NCBI RefSeq assembly: GCF_010093815.1
Contig: NW_022985563.1
Coordinates: 846,672-910,671 of the forward strand
Reading direction: 5' to 3'
DNA from: Pseudovirgaria hyperparasitica
Lineage: Eukaryota > Ascomycota > Dothideomycetes > Acrospermales > Acrospermaceae
DNA length: 64,000 nucleotides
This document shows, piece by piece, positions 11,544 to 23,264 of this stretch (positions are counted from its first letter, which is position 1; each line of letters opens with the position of its first letter). A model generated the notes under the pieces. That model made no database searches and had not been told where the DNA came from. It saw only the letters and a program-made list of their open reading frames with translations. The translations under genes and the position numbers were made by a program.

Positions 11544-14500
11544 CTTATAAACCACGAGGAGACGGACTAAGAAATAGAGATATAGCATAGTATTTAAACT
11601 ACGATGGGAAATACCTATCATAGTCGTTAACGTATATAAAACGTAAATAGATTATAGAATACATTCGTACGATAAAAGCGAGAGACGCGAGATAGTTATA
11701 GAATATAATACCTACCACGAGCCCTTCCTTTATAACACCCCTAACCTCCCCTCCGGAAGGTAGTTAGGCGGGATAGTAGACTATCCTAAAGATAATAGAA
11801 CGACTAAAAGGTATAGTTAAAGCCGCTACCGCGCGAGGATAGTCGCGCCTCCGAGGAATAAGTATATAGATATATATACTCTCTAGTACCTAATAAGGGA
11901 CTAGAATATACTCTAAATTATATAGGTAAATATATAATATAAAAGAGAGAACTAGGCGACGCTCCTCGAAGAGACCGGGGCTATAATACTCGCTATCTAG
12001 GAACCCTATAAATACTACTAGACGAGTAAACCAACCACACACCCCGGATACCATACTATATACCCTCTAGGACTAGAAAGACGAGTCCTCTTCCACATTT
12101 ATAGGTTAATACTACTCTTATTATGGTTATATACTAAGCGCGATAACCTTAGGATAACACTACACCTATAAATAGATATAGGCCCCCTATATATATATAA
12201 TATATATAACTAATAACGTGTACTTATACTAGATAAGATGCTCGAGGGTACTACGGAACTAGGGTAATACATCCTCCTAGGAGACTTTAACCTCTACTAC
12301 TAATGGTAGAGAGGCCTAGCCGTGGTTAGGGAAGAACTTAGAGTAAGGGAACTACGTACCCGCTACTACGACTTCCTATATCTACTCACACCTATAGAAT
12401 AAGTTATATAGAAAAAATATAAATAGGACGAAGACGGGTCTATACTTAACCTTACCTTCGCCACGGAGTATATTAGTTACTAGATCTAATACTACCGCCT
12501 AGGCTAGGTATAGACGGATTCCGACCACGAATACATGGAAACCGTAATAAACGTATATACCCCGAATGAATAACGGGGATAATAGATATAGAAGGATACC
12601 GACTAGGAAAAGTACCTAAAGGACCTGGAATCGGCGATCCTAGATCCCTCTATAGTCGATATATCTAACGACCTAGCCATAGACCAGGCCGTATAGATAC
12701 TCCTATAAATATACTAGAATGCGAGAAATAAACACATACTATACCGAATATACCGGCCCCTAGAAGTAAAGGGGATTCCTTAAGTACGGGAAAGTAGATA
12801 AGACGCCCGAAGGCTATATAGACGCGTATACTATATAAGAATACCCGAGTCGTAGGAAGAATAGAAGGAAGCGATATAATAACGCGATAAAGTCCTTCGT
12901 AATAAAAGGCGTAAATAGTAGTATATAATTACTAGTTAATAGACACGACACGTAATAGGGCTATAGCGCATAGCGAAATAGGCTAAGGGCGTAGATACTC
13001 CGACACCCCCGCCACTTATGCCTCCCCTTATATATTAGGGGAGAATATACTCCACGGGCCTTAAGAAAACTAAGGCCCTACGGGAGGCTATTTTCCCTCT
13101 CCCGGAACTAGTAGACCTATTAGACGTTCACGGCGCTAAATATCTATACGTAGTAGATATCCCCGAAGAAGTTACGGAGGAGGATATACTTAATATTATT
13201 AAGATACTCCTAAATGATAAAGCACCCGGACTAGATGGAATTCTAAATTAATACCTAAAAAGTACTATAAAAGCGACCCTACTACTTATTACTCGTATAT
13301 TCTAAGCATGCGTCACGTAGGGGTACTACCCCTAGAGCTTCCGAGTCGTCTATACTATTATACTCCCGAAGCTAGGAAAGAGCCCTAACTCTCTAAAGGG
13401 ATAGAGACTAATCGCCCTTCTCTTCTACCTAGGTAAGATACTAGAGGCTACGATAGCGAAGAAGATAAGCACCGCGGTATAGGAATATAATCTCCTCCCT
13501 CCGAACCAGAAGGCAAAGGTAGATAGCTCCCTAATAATAGCTATCTAATATATTATTAAAGTCGTCTAGGCCGCATAGAAATAGGGACGGGTAGTATCGC
13601 TCCTCTCCCTCGATATGGCCGGAGCGTTTAATAAGGTAAACCATATAAGACTTATTTATAACCTCCGGATAAGACGGATACTAGAATGGATTATACGCTT
13701 TATATAGTTATTCCTTATAGGAAGAATAACTTAGATATATATCTCTAGGTACTAGAGCGAATATAAAGAGACGGTATACGGCATCCTATAAGGGAGCACC
13801 ATCTCTCTAATCCTATTCCTCTTCTTTACGGTAGACCTTCTTTAAGGAATAAAGTATATAGAGGTAGTCGGATACGCTAATAACATATACCTTCTAGCTA
13901 TTAATAATAATACTAACCGAACGTGTAGACAACTAGAATAGAACCATAAGAGGTGCCTCTAGTAGGTAAAACGCCACGGAGTAAAGTTCGCCCCGGAGAA
14001 ATACTAGCTCATGCACTTCATTAATCGTTAAGGGAAATAGGTAACTAGGGAAGGCGAACGACGCCCCCGAATCAACGTATTTAACGAACCACTAGTATAA
14101 AGTATACGCGCGCTCGGAGTCATACTAGATAGTAAGCTTAAATGGGGACTATAAGTGGTATATACCGTCTCTAGGGCCCTCTAGGTAGAAGCCGCTATAT
14201 AATAGATTATAGTCTCTATATAGGGAACCGCCCGGGATAAGGCACGCTAGCTATATATATCTATAGCGCGACCCGCCTTTACGTATAGACACGAGTACTA
14301 ATATACAGCCCTTATATAGACTAGGCGAATAAAGCTCGAATCTATATAGAACCGTATACTCCGTCTTATATTAGGCGTATATAAAGCTACTAACACGGTG
14401 CTACTACGACGCGAGATAGACGTTATAAGTATATATAACTTCTACTAGATATAGAGGGTGGTATACTTTACTAAATAATAAGTATAGGAACGTATAGGAA

Positions 14501-15188
14501 ACGTAGAATATACTTTCGCCGCGCTACGTATACGAATTAGTATATATTACCGCGTACTCCTATATATAGGCCGGAATTAAATACGGTATAGGTGCTTAAT
14601 AGAAGCCGACTCTAGCTAAGTAGTATAAGAAGTCTAAGATAACCCGGACGCTCTCCTAGACTAGTAGAGCCTTTAAGAACTCGTGAAAAATATACGGTCG
14701 TAGACTTAAGATAAGTAGAAAGAGGCACTCCGTGCCTACTAGACCTCCTAGTAGAATAGGTACCTAGAGTGGATTCGAGGGCTATAGAAGGAACTGAGTA
14801 AATAGATATATAAAGGGCTAACGAAAGCCTAAGTATCTATACTCATCTAAGCCCGAACGGGCGCCATAGAACTCCTATACTATATCTATAAGAGAGGCGT
14901 TCCTAATATCTCCCTATAGTATAAGGCGTACGGCTAGAGAGGTATAATACGCCACTATCTAGCTATATACCCTAACCTCTATATATAACGGTAATAGCTT
15001 ATCCACGTTACGAAGACTTTAGATATCGTATAATAGCTTAATAAGTACCCTAAGGACGTCTCCCGATAGATGCTTATATATCTACTACTCCTCTAGTACT
15101 AGTAGACCCGGAAATATATACTAGAAGAGACCCGGTATACGCTAGTAGTAACCCGATATATACCGGAAGAACCCCGGGAGAACCCCGA

Positions 15189-15219
15189 TTATTAGTTAAG
15201 GGCAGCCCTTAACTAATAA
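15189..15219. repeat. 31-nt palindrome, 3' part of the LINE
   Basis: Same 15-nt arms as 9827-9857 with A as the spacer. In the antisense LINE copy the corresponding place (around 4155-4175) keeps only one arm; a deletion of about 33 bp removed the rest. Confidence 0.85.
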
Positions 15220-15473
15220 CCTCCGCACCTATACGTGCTGCCTAAGGGTAAAATAACGGTAATATAGGCTATAGGCTAATAGGCGTACCCTAGGGCTATA
15301 TACTTAAGACGAAACAGAGGTTTAATAAGATATAGTTATAGATATAAGGAAGTTTTTCCCTATAGGGTTTCTTCTTATATAGTAGCTTAGACTAGAGAAG
15401 GCATAGGCCTATAGAGTACTACTCTACCTAGTTATATAATATTATTATTATTATTATTATAGATCTAAACTAA

Positions 15474-16939
15474 TTAAGTCGGAGTAGAAGTAGAAGTACT
15501 AATTACCGCGATAGTTATATCTAATTCCTTCCGCTAGTTCTTATTTAGCATAGTATAGAGCTTTATAATATAAGTCTCTAGCCTTTCGTTCCGACGCTAT
15601 AAATTCTATATAGCGCGCCTTATAGCTATAAACTCCTCTATAGAAATCTATAGAGTAGCGGGACCTAGGATAGAGAGGGACGGACTAGCGTAGACACGCT
15701 AAGAATTATATAAATTAGCGAAAAGATTTAACGATTAGTATAGAACTATATACCTTTAGTATAGAAACTTCTAGATTAGAGCTATCTTCCCTAAATTTAC
15801 GGCTCTTTAGCACGCGTAGGAAAGGAACCTTAGTCTTTTTACTAGAATCTTTTCTAGGAATTTTAATATTACTAGTATATAGAAAGAAGTCCGAAGTAGT
15901 AGAGATTTTAGTACTATTATAGAGATTAATATATATTAGTAAGAATCTATAACGATTTAAGAAAAACGATATTACCTAGTAATCACGGTAATAATAACTA
16001 TAGTAGATTCTAATAAATCCTTACGGATCTTATTAGAATCGTACTTCTAGGCGTAACCCTTACCTTAGATATATAGCTCGTAGAAAGCCTTCTCTAAGGC
16101 GTTACGATCGGTAGTACTATACTCCTTATTAGTAGAGGTTACTAGAGGCCTAGTAGTAATCTATACTAATATAAGTAAATCTATATAAAGTTCTTTAAAC
16201 TTACTTAAATACCTATAAGTAATAACGCTTCTTAGTTATATAAGTACTATATATTATAGATTTAGTACCACCATAAGTAATATACGATAGAAAGTAATAA
16301 CTATAATAATATATAGCTAGATTATTAGAGCCCGGCCTAGGTCGGGATAGATTAATAGCTTTTAATATATTAGTAACGTATACGAGATAGGGATTATTTA
16401 AAGGCGTCTATTTCTATACTAATTACTTTAGAGTATCGAGATTTTAGGAAACTATATTATAATTATTATTAATTTATATGGATTATTACGAATTATATTA
16501 TTACTAGCTAAGGATAGTACGAAAATTAGTAAATTACGTAAATTATACTAAATTATAGTAAATCTATATAAATCTATATCTATAAGGATCGGGTAATATA
16601 CCTAATAATCTAAAAAACTCTATAAAGAGTTAAGAAGTTTTTTAAAGAAAGGAATATTTCTAAGAAAAGATTTTAATATAGGTAGTACCCGGGCTTATCT
16701 AATTATATTACGTAATACGCTAGGCCTAATTAGGTAATCTTACCTATATAAGAAGTTAAGATAGATAAAATCCAGTTTATTAGGAAAACGCTTATATAAA
16801 TCTTAGATTAGTAAATATTAGTAAGTATCTAAGACGAAGCGTAGAGAATAACTAAGGTCTTATAAGACTTAGGATAGGGATATAGAGATAGGTAACGATC
16901 TAGGTCGCTAAGGGTAGCTTCCTAGAGGGAAGGGATAAT
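15474..16939 (+). mobile_element. 3' internal part of the Gypsy element
   Basis: Continuation of the Gypsy element after the LINE insertion, up to the 3' LTR. It is strongly RIP-mutated, with no recognisable conserved domain on either strand. It probably represents the untranslated 3' region after the chromodomain. Confidence 0.7.
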
Positions 16940-17167
16940 TATTAGGACTTAGCCTTAGGTAGGACCCGACCTATATATACCTTAGCTAATAGAGTTAGGA
17001 GGTGATGTAAAGGGCGGTAAATAGTTATGTACTAGATAGATCGGCGTCTCTTTATATATATACTCTTAGATTTCTACCGAAAGGGTTCGGTAGTAATTCG
17101 TTCTATAATAGAATACACCCTATTATTCTATCTAACTATACTACTATCTAATAACCCTATTCTTATA
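16940..17167 (+). repeat. 3' LTR of the Gypsy element
   Basis: 228 bp, partner of 2469-2696, followed at once by ACTAT (17168-17172), the 5-bp target duplication also present before the 5' LTR. Confidence 0.93.
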
Positions 17168-17172
17168 ACTAT

Positions 17173-19320
17173 ACCATGAAATAGAATAGCCGGCATTGAT
17201 CTCTTTCTACTTAAGCCTTAGATATAGATGTTATTAGTAGTATAACCTCTAGTAGACGATCCCATAGTAATAATCTTTAATATCGCGGTGTACCTTCCTT
17301 GAAGATCTTTAAAGAATTGAGTGTAATCCGTATAGCTATGGTACGCTGTAAACCAGCTCGTCCTAAGTACTACAATTGTACTTCAGCTTATATACTTTGG
17401 AGTGTGTCTTATATAATAGAATATAGGGGTTCAGTCCTTAATAGTATCTTATCTTCTTTAGTAGCGCTAAATAGATTAAGAATACTACTATATTATATAA
17501 TCTCTAGCTTTTCTAAAGTTACTATAAAACTATTATTATCTAGGTCGACTATTAGCGTATTAAACAGAGTATATAATAATACATAGCTCTACTTTTAAGT
17601 AGCAATAGTTAGATATACTCTTGCTTATACTTATCGTATAGGAATACTCATCCTAGTAATAAGTAAAATAAGCTATATATAGTATATAGAGTTCTTCTTC
17701 TCTATTGAACCGCCTAATATCTTATATAAGATCTTTATCTAGTTTATATACGGGTACTAGGTCCTAAGGGGCCCCTAGGTGAAATGCTTCGGTCCTTTAT
17801 AAAGGGCTTAAGAAACGTACTATACGATCAAGGCGTATTCTAAAGTCTCCTAGGAGTGCAAGCATGCCAAGGTACCCTACATTGCTTGTTAATAGTTATT
17901 TTTTATTATAGAAATAAGTATATAACGCTTACCATAGCTTGGTATACTATAGAGAGCTAAGGGCTACCGTATATTAATAAGAGCCTACTATGTACGAAGA
18001 TAATTTAGCTTAGCGTCTTATAGATCTATTAGTATTAGATATCTCTAATTAGATATATCGAATATACTTTTAAACTCATCGGTCTATAAAAACTAAGTAA
18101 GTATAACTACGCTTAAAACTATAATTAGTCCCGCGCTCTTAGGCTCCGAAAGTAAAGTAAGAATAGAGGAACCATAGCTTATCTAGTCTAGCGTCGTAGT
18201 GGTTTCTCTTTTATATAGGCCGTAGATAGTTATAGTACTATATCTCTTATTATTACTAACATAAGTAATAGCGCGCCGGTCTAAGATAGTCCTATAGAGG
18301 GTAATTCTATATAACGGCTTTGTATTCTACTAGAAATGGTATTGTTTAATATCTAAATTAAGAAAGGTAAACTAAGGTATTGTATCTCTCTATCTATATA
18401 GATTTAGTGGCTATATTCTTATTAGTGGATCATTAGGTAAGCTTTGCTAGCGCCTATGGTCGTTGCAGAAGATACGCGTTACTCGGTCTCCTTAAGATAG
18501 CTCCTATATAACCTTTGTTACCCGTTCTATACGATCTATTATATCTAATACTATAATGGATATAACTAAGGTGTTACTACAATGGTAATTAAGATATATT
18601 ATAATTTAACTTAGAGAGAGTAGGGATAAGCCGTATGGTTATAGCTTTAAGTATAGTCTTAAGCGAGGTCACGTGATACCCCTATACTAGTCTCTATCCG
18701 TCCCGGCTCCGTCATGTAATGCTAGAGACAAGGCAAAGCCGAAGTCTATAACAAATACCTTTTTAAAGGCTTCTTCTTCCGGGTTAGAAATCTTAAAGAG
18801 TTAATATAAAATGAGTCTTATATCTTTATCGTTCTAGAAGCCTTATATACGAGACTAAGCCCGCTATACTATATATATTACTTCGTTAACAGCTGGTTAA
18901 ATATCTAAGGTATAACTATAACATAACCTATTAATATAATACTTTAGTACCGTAATAAAAGGAAGGTAAAGAAGATAAGCGGAGAGTAGAAATACTATTA
19001 GAGAAACCATTATAAAGTAGAACGAAAGTAATAAAGAACAAACATTCTGAGAAACTACTACTTATAACTTGAATATTATAATTCTATTAAAAAGCACGAG
19101 CGAGGGATTTTCTATCTCTCTAGACTAGTAAAACATCGAAGTTAACATGCTTAGTCTTAGCTTATTTTAAATGCCTCGTCCTTGGGAGCAGCTCCTATAG
19201 CGTTGTTAGCCTTAGACCTCTTCGAGGAAAGGCGTAGCACCTTAGCGTCCTCTTCGTAGAGGTCTAAGTTAACTAAAATAAAACCATATAGTAGCATCGT
19301 ATCGCGATAACCTAAACCGG
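17173..19320. mobile_element. RIP-degraded repeat of unresolved type
   Basis: AT-rich with scattered less mutated patches. About 18540-18750 is related to about 63480-63690, so this is a dispersed repeat. On the minus strand, from about 19265 to 19155, an uninterrupted stretch of about 37 codons ends in a stop and has the Lys/Ser/Ala-rich look of a transposase tail (KVLRLSSKRSKANNAIG); the upstream frame is destroyed. I cannot assign a superfamily. A 95-codon open frame at 17299-17586 shows no family features and is judged spurious. Confidence 0.55.
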
Positions 19321-19569
19321 AAGGTTATTTAGGCGTGACGTGTCGCCGAAAATCGCCAAGCCCATGGATCTATCTCCGGCCACCTGGCTTATTCATTAAG
19401 TAACGACCCACCCAAACATTAATTACGTGTTTTCAACCTGCTATTTGTGTCTAATTTTGGGTGTGGGGTCTTATCCTTGTTTGTTACGTGCTTTCCTCGC
19501 CCTAGGGATGCATCTAGACGGCCTGCATCGCTTAATGAATCTTGCTTTGTATCCTTGATCGACCGGTTG
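19321..19569. other. Unmutated spacer before the MITE
   Basis: Composition returns to normal with CpA and TpG present. No gene is seen. A small inverted repeat, ATTCATTAAG near 19391 and CTTAATGAAT near 19533, is the only structure noticed. Confidence 0.4.
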
Positions 19570-20076
19570 ATCCGTCTATAGCTTTTTCAGCGCGACTCTT
19601 AGCACGCGTCGCGCGTGTAACACACTACTTTTTCTCTTATTCTTTAAACTTACCTTTTCCCTAATATCTCTAGAACTAGAACTCTAGAAAGTTTTCTAAT
19701 TATATATAAATATACCTCTATATAGTTTCTTACTTTCTATATAAGAAAATTAATAAAAAAAGAATAGACTAATTAGTTATTCTAAGAAAAGCTCTATAAA
19801 GTAGAGAACTATTAAAGTACTAAGGTACGTAGTAGAGAAAATAAGAAATTAGAGATTTTCTCTATTATCTATCTCTTTAAGACTCTTTAGTCTTTAAAAG
19901 AACATAAAAAGTATTCTTTAGATATAACTAAAAGTATATATAATCTTTTAATATCTTCTAGAGGCTTAATATTAGGGTTATTAAAGGAAATAGCGGTTTT
20001 TAAGAATAAGAGAAAAAGTGGTGTGTTACGCGCGCGACGCGTGCCAAGAGTCGCGCTGAAAAAGCTACAGACGGAT
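19570..20076. mobile_element. MITE with 75-bp terminal inverted repeats
   Basis: The left end 19570-19644 and the complement of the right end 20002-20076 are both 75 nt and differ at four positions only, all transitions; three of them are CpA-to-TpA (or TpG-to-TpA). The interior is AT-rich and non-coding. Size and structure fit a non-autonomous DNA transposon. No clear target duplication was found, so the exact ends may be a few bases off. A diverged relative of the terminal sequence occurs at 62138-62270. The element forms the edge of the AT-rich block, about 480 bp from the stop codon of the first gene. Confidence 0.88.
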
Positions 20077-20556
20077 GCCAACTAATTCTTGCCTCATAGA
20101 TTCCTGCAGCCGCTGAGCACAGTGGGATACATGGGTGATGCCCGTCAGTCCCGCCCGAATGAACGATCGCACTCTTTACCAAACGTAACGTACCGAGGAA
20201 AGGAAACCTGCAATCTTCGCAGGCGCATTCTGTAGGGTGTGGTGAGTGGCATTGGTATCGTTGTTGACGCGATGAGACAGACACCGTTTTGCGTGTGTCC
20301 TGCTTTCGACGGATAGTGTGCTTACAGACTACCGCATCCATAGGCACCTCACTTGTATGAGGGTTCATCTCACTAAAACGACAATGATGCGCAGACTGTG
20401 TAATGAAAGAGTGCGGTAGCACACGAGCCTGTGCGTATATGTTTACACGTGAGGTAGTGCAATCACCGGGATTCTGGCTTATATGGCTAATTACCCCAGA
20501 CATACAGATCCTGGAGCTGTGTATTTCTAGGTATGCGATCTCATACTTCCACCTAA

Positions 20557-22904
20557 TTACAACCCAAGGATAGGAAGTCGGTTCCTCCCGTATCCAAAGT
20601 CTCCCCTCGTGTTCGCAAACTCCTGGAGTTGCTTCCACGAGTTCATCGTCTTGTGCATCTCCCACATTTCCCTGTCGGTCGTTGCGTTTCTGGTACCCTC
20701 TTGACCGTACATGGGTTCGTATGGTTTCCACGGTGTCTCATCGGCTTCACACGTCTCCCAGTCATGGCTTATGAATTCTCCTGGTGCGCTGGGAACTTTA
20801 CCCCGGCTCAAGTAATCGCGGATCTTGGTCGTCATGCATCTGCTAACTGCGGCGAGAGTGCAATGGCCCTCAGTCTTCAGCTCGACGAGACCGGCGTCAA
20901 CAAATTTCCGGGCCATCAGGTTACCCGCGACGAGAGGAGTCACGGGATCAAAAGTGTTGGACAGGAATAGTAATGGGAAGCGTGTTTTGATAGGCTTGGG
21001 TTTCTTTGTGGGATGATCGTCCCAGCGCATAGGGGGATCCTTGCTGGGTATGCTCCATCCAGAGCAGGTATCCATCAGTGTCATCCAGACATCAGCAAAG
21101 TTGGACGTTTCAGCAATCTTTCTGTGGCGCTCCTCAAGAATGGGTATCGTGTCGTTGAGAGGGTATCGCTTGTCGCCACACATGATGGCCAATTGTGAGT
21201 CAACCCCGACAGCGAGGCTAGGTGCGTGCTGAACCGAAGGCGTAGACGGGAACCCTTGTTCTTGGTATACCAGAAAGATAGTGTTCAGATAGCTTGCAAT
21301 GTACGGAAAATTATGAATTGGTGCGTAGAGTGCTATAAAAAGCATACTCTTCACCCTCGGGTATTCGATGAGCGCAGGAACATGGCGCACCGGGTCTACG
21401 CCGTGAATTGGACTGTCCTTCAATGATTGGAAGATTATGTCTATGCGGGCACATATATCTGCCTCAGAGTCGCCCTTGCGATACAAGTCGCACCAGACAC
21501 CGGCCTCATAGCAGTAGTGACAAAATTGGTTCACGATGTCATCGGTGTTAACAATACTTTCACTCCACGTCGGGCTAACGTAGTGGTCGGCATCCACTAC
21601 GCCATCAAGGATGATGCGATGCACCCGATCTGGGAACATAGCGGCGAATGTGGCCCCAAGTAGAGTGCCGTAGCTGAAGCCCCAATAGACAAGTTTGCCT
21701 TCAGGGTCCTCATGAGCAGAGACGATGCATTCCTCGTCCTCGCAGCATCCAGACTTAGACCTGTGACTCGCGCATTGAGTTTGACGCCAGTCCTTCCAGG
21801 CATCGATGATGGAAACCATATCTTGGGCGACATTTGGGGTGGCTATATGACGAAGAAGGCTGTCTTCTCCCTGGATTGCATCCTTTTCGGCACAAGTTTG
21901 ACCCAGGGCCCTATTACGGCTATCAATGTCCAGTGTAGAGCGGCTACTGTAGTTGAAGAGTCCGTGGCCGGCCAATTCGTTGGTATACAGTACGCGCTGC
22001 GAATCACCATATGCTCGATCATCGTTCGAGGGAACTTTGCCGTTCGATGGAAAGGCAAAGCAGTCAGCAGTGGGACGCGAGTAGCCTATGCCACGAGGAT
22101 CAAAAGAAACTAAGTCGTAGTCGTCTCCAACAATCTGTTGAAGTTGCGGCGCCCTTCCTAGTAGAAATTCTACACCGGAACCTCCTGGACCTATTCGCCT
22201 GGTTATTAAGTGTTCTAATCGATGTGGCCAAGAAAGCCCCTCACCTCCAGGATTGAATAGCATCGGAGTCCTGGACCAGTGGACATCACTAGATGACCTG
22301 GCTGGATACATTACCAGTGCCAAGTCGACATGAGGGCTGCCAGACTTATTGAGCGGGCGATGATAATCCATGGGCACACGAAGTTTGGAGCACAAAAATC
22401 GTGGACCGAGTTCTTCATGACAAGGATACCACTTGAGGGTTGCACTTGCTTCTATCTGTCTACGAATTAGATTTCCATGTGGTGTTTGATATGGTGACTT
22501 TGACCTACCTTATCAAAATCAGGATATCTTGGCGACTGTTCAATGGCGTAGTTCATACTACTCCATAACCAGAGCCCGATAGTCATCAGTCCCAGTAGGA
22601 CTGCAGCAACTAAGCGAACCGCCCGGTTTCTTTGCGATCGGTCCGTGGTCAGCGCAGCCCCGACATTGTGAATGCGGGCCGTCTCCGACAGAAACAGGTT
22701 CGTCTTCTCTGAGTCCATCAGTAGTCGGATGTCTTGGTATGATGATTCATTGGTATTTCTCGGAGAGTCATGCAAAAGAGGTGAGGTGTCAGAAGTGGGC
22801 AGCGACTCTTTATTAGATTGGCGGAGGCGGAATGTCGACAGGGGGCAAGTCAAGGTGCCCAGGTGGAGAACTGTAGTTGGCGCTACGCTGTTGTAGGAAA
22901 TCAT
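20557..22904 (-). CDS. Membrane-anchored alpha/beta hydrolase, peptidase S33 / TAP-like
   Basis: Model: 22904-22509 and 22455-20557 (764 aa). The 53-bp intron has a GTAGGT donor and an ACAG acceptor; joining restores a block ending in the conserved RVPMDY. The protein has an N-terminal cytosolic part, one membrane segment (about residues 96-116), then an alpha/beta hydrolase fold with nucleophile Ser393 in GFSYG, Asp635 in NTFDPVTP and His663 in EGHC, ending with a TAP-like C-terminal domain. Relatives remove tripeptides or prolyl residues from peptides, but the substrate here is unknown. A catalytic site outside the membrane is inferred. The start may be later: Met63 would also give a good anchor. 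The gene ends close to the AT-rich block yet has no premature stops. Confidence 0.85.
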
Positions 22905-23264
22905 CGACTAATCAGCGCTGGAATTCTCTCGAAGCAGGAGTAGCAAAACAAATATGCATACGAAGCTGCGGACAATTGCTTCCCAATAATTGGTAATTTA
23001 CTCTTGCAAACAAACGAATGCTTTCTTCAATGCTTCACGTGATATTTTCCGGACGACTCATCTATGTACAAAGGCCATCCGTCCATCTTGTTACTATCTC
23101 AGTAATATTTTGGCGAACGTATATTCGTGACAGCCTCCTATGCTGTAGACGCAAAAAGCCTATAACGATGTTGTGCTTGCAGAAAACAACGCCTTGGGGT
23201 ATGCCATGAGATTGGCCGACAGGGTAACATAAACCACCAACTCCATGGAAACCCGCCTGTGTGC
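22905..23264. other. Intergenic, hydrolase 5' side / LIS1 3' side
   Basis: 360 bp holding the promoter of the S33 hydrolase and the 3' end of LIS1. No gene, repeat or RIP signature seen. Confidence 0.5.

Larger units (their letters stand above)
9589..15457 (+). mobile_element. Near full-length LINE (Tad1/I-like non-LTR retrotransposon), RIP-inactivated
   Basis: 5.87 kb flanked by the 16-bp direct repeat TATAGATCTAAACTAA (9573-9588 and 15458-15473) and ending in an ATT/TAA-repeat tail (15439-15457). ORF2 landmarks survive in the sense strand. The endonuclease GDFN motif is at 12280-12291 and its SDH motif at 12520-12528. The RT block APGLDG is at 13222-13239, LDMAGAFN follows near 13610-13633, and the catalytic box at 13873-13884 now reads YANN instead of the usual Y-x-DD. 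Frames are full of TAA/TAG. The element is interrupted by a miniature LTR element (10964-11543) and carries the same 31-nt palindrome near both ends. Confidence 0.9.
2469..17167 (+). mobile_element. Gypsy (chromovirus-type) LTR retrotransposon with nested insertions
   Basis: Two direct 228-bp LTRs (2469-2696 and 16940-17167) begin TGTTAG/TATTAG and end in TTATA. They are flanked by the 5-bp target duplication ACTAT (2464-2468 and 17168-17172), so the insertion ends are intact. Removing two nested LINE insertions (3925-5340 and 9589-15457) and their target duplications leaves about 7.4 kb, normal for a fungal Gypsy element. Order Gag, protease region, RT, RNase H, integrase and a chromodomain-like tail places it with chromoviruses. 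Every frame is full of TAA and TAG from CAA, CAG and TGG, the expected outcome of RIP, so the copy cannot encode proteins. Confidence 0.92.

Noticed and set aside
10381-11621. Three open frames of 66-92 codons within the LINE and miniature element
   Set aside because: Antisense to the LINE and overlapping LTR sequence; chance frames in RIP-altered DNA.
2469-17167. CRISPR-like or tandem arrays in the AT-rich block
   Set aside because: Repeated short TA-rich words are due to RIP reducing sequence complexity; no regular repeat-spacer structure.
17299-17586. 95-codon open frame in the left AT block
   Set aside because: Surrounded by RIP-mutated sequence, no family features, frame open by chance.
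20000-20731. 243-codon open frame (minus) overlapping the hydrolase 3' end
   Set aside because: Runs through the MITE terminal repeat and overlaps the S33 gene in another frame on the same strand; a shadow.
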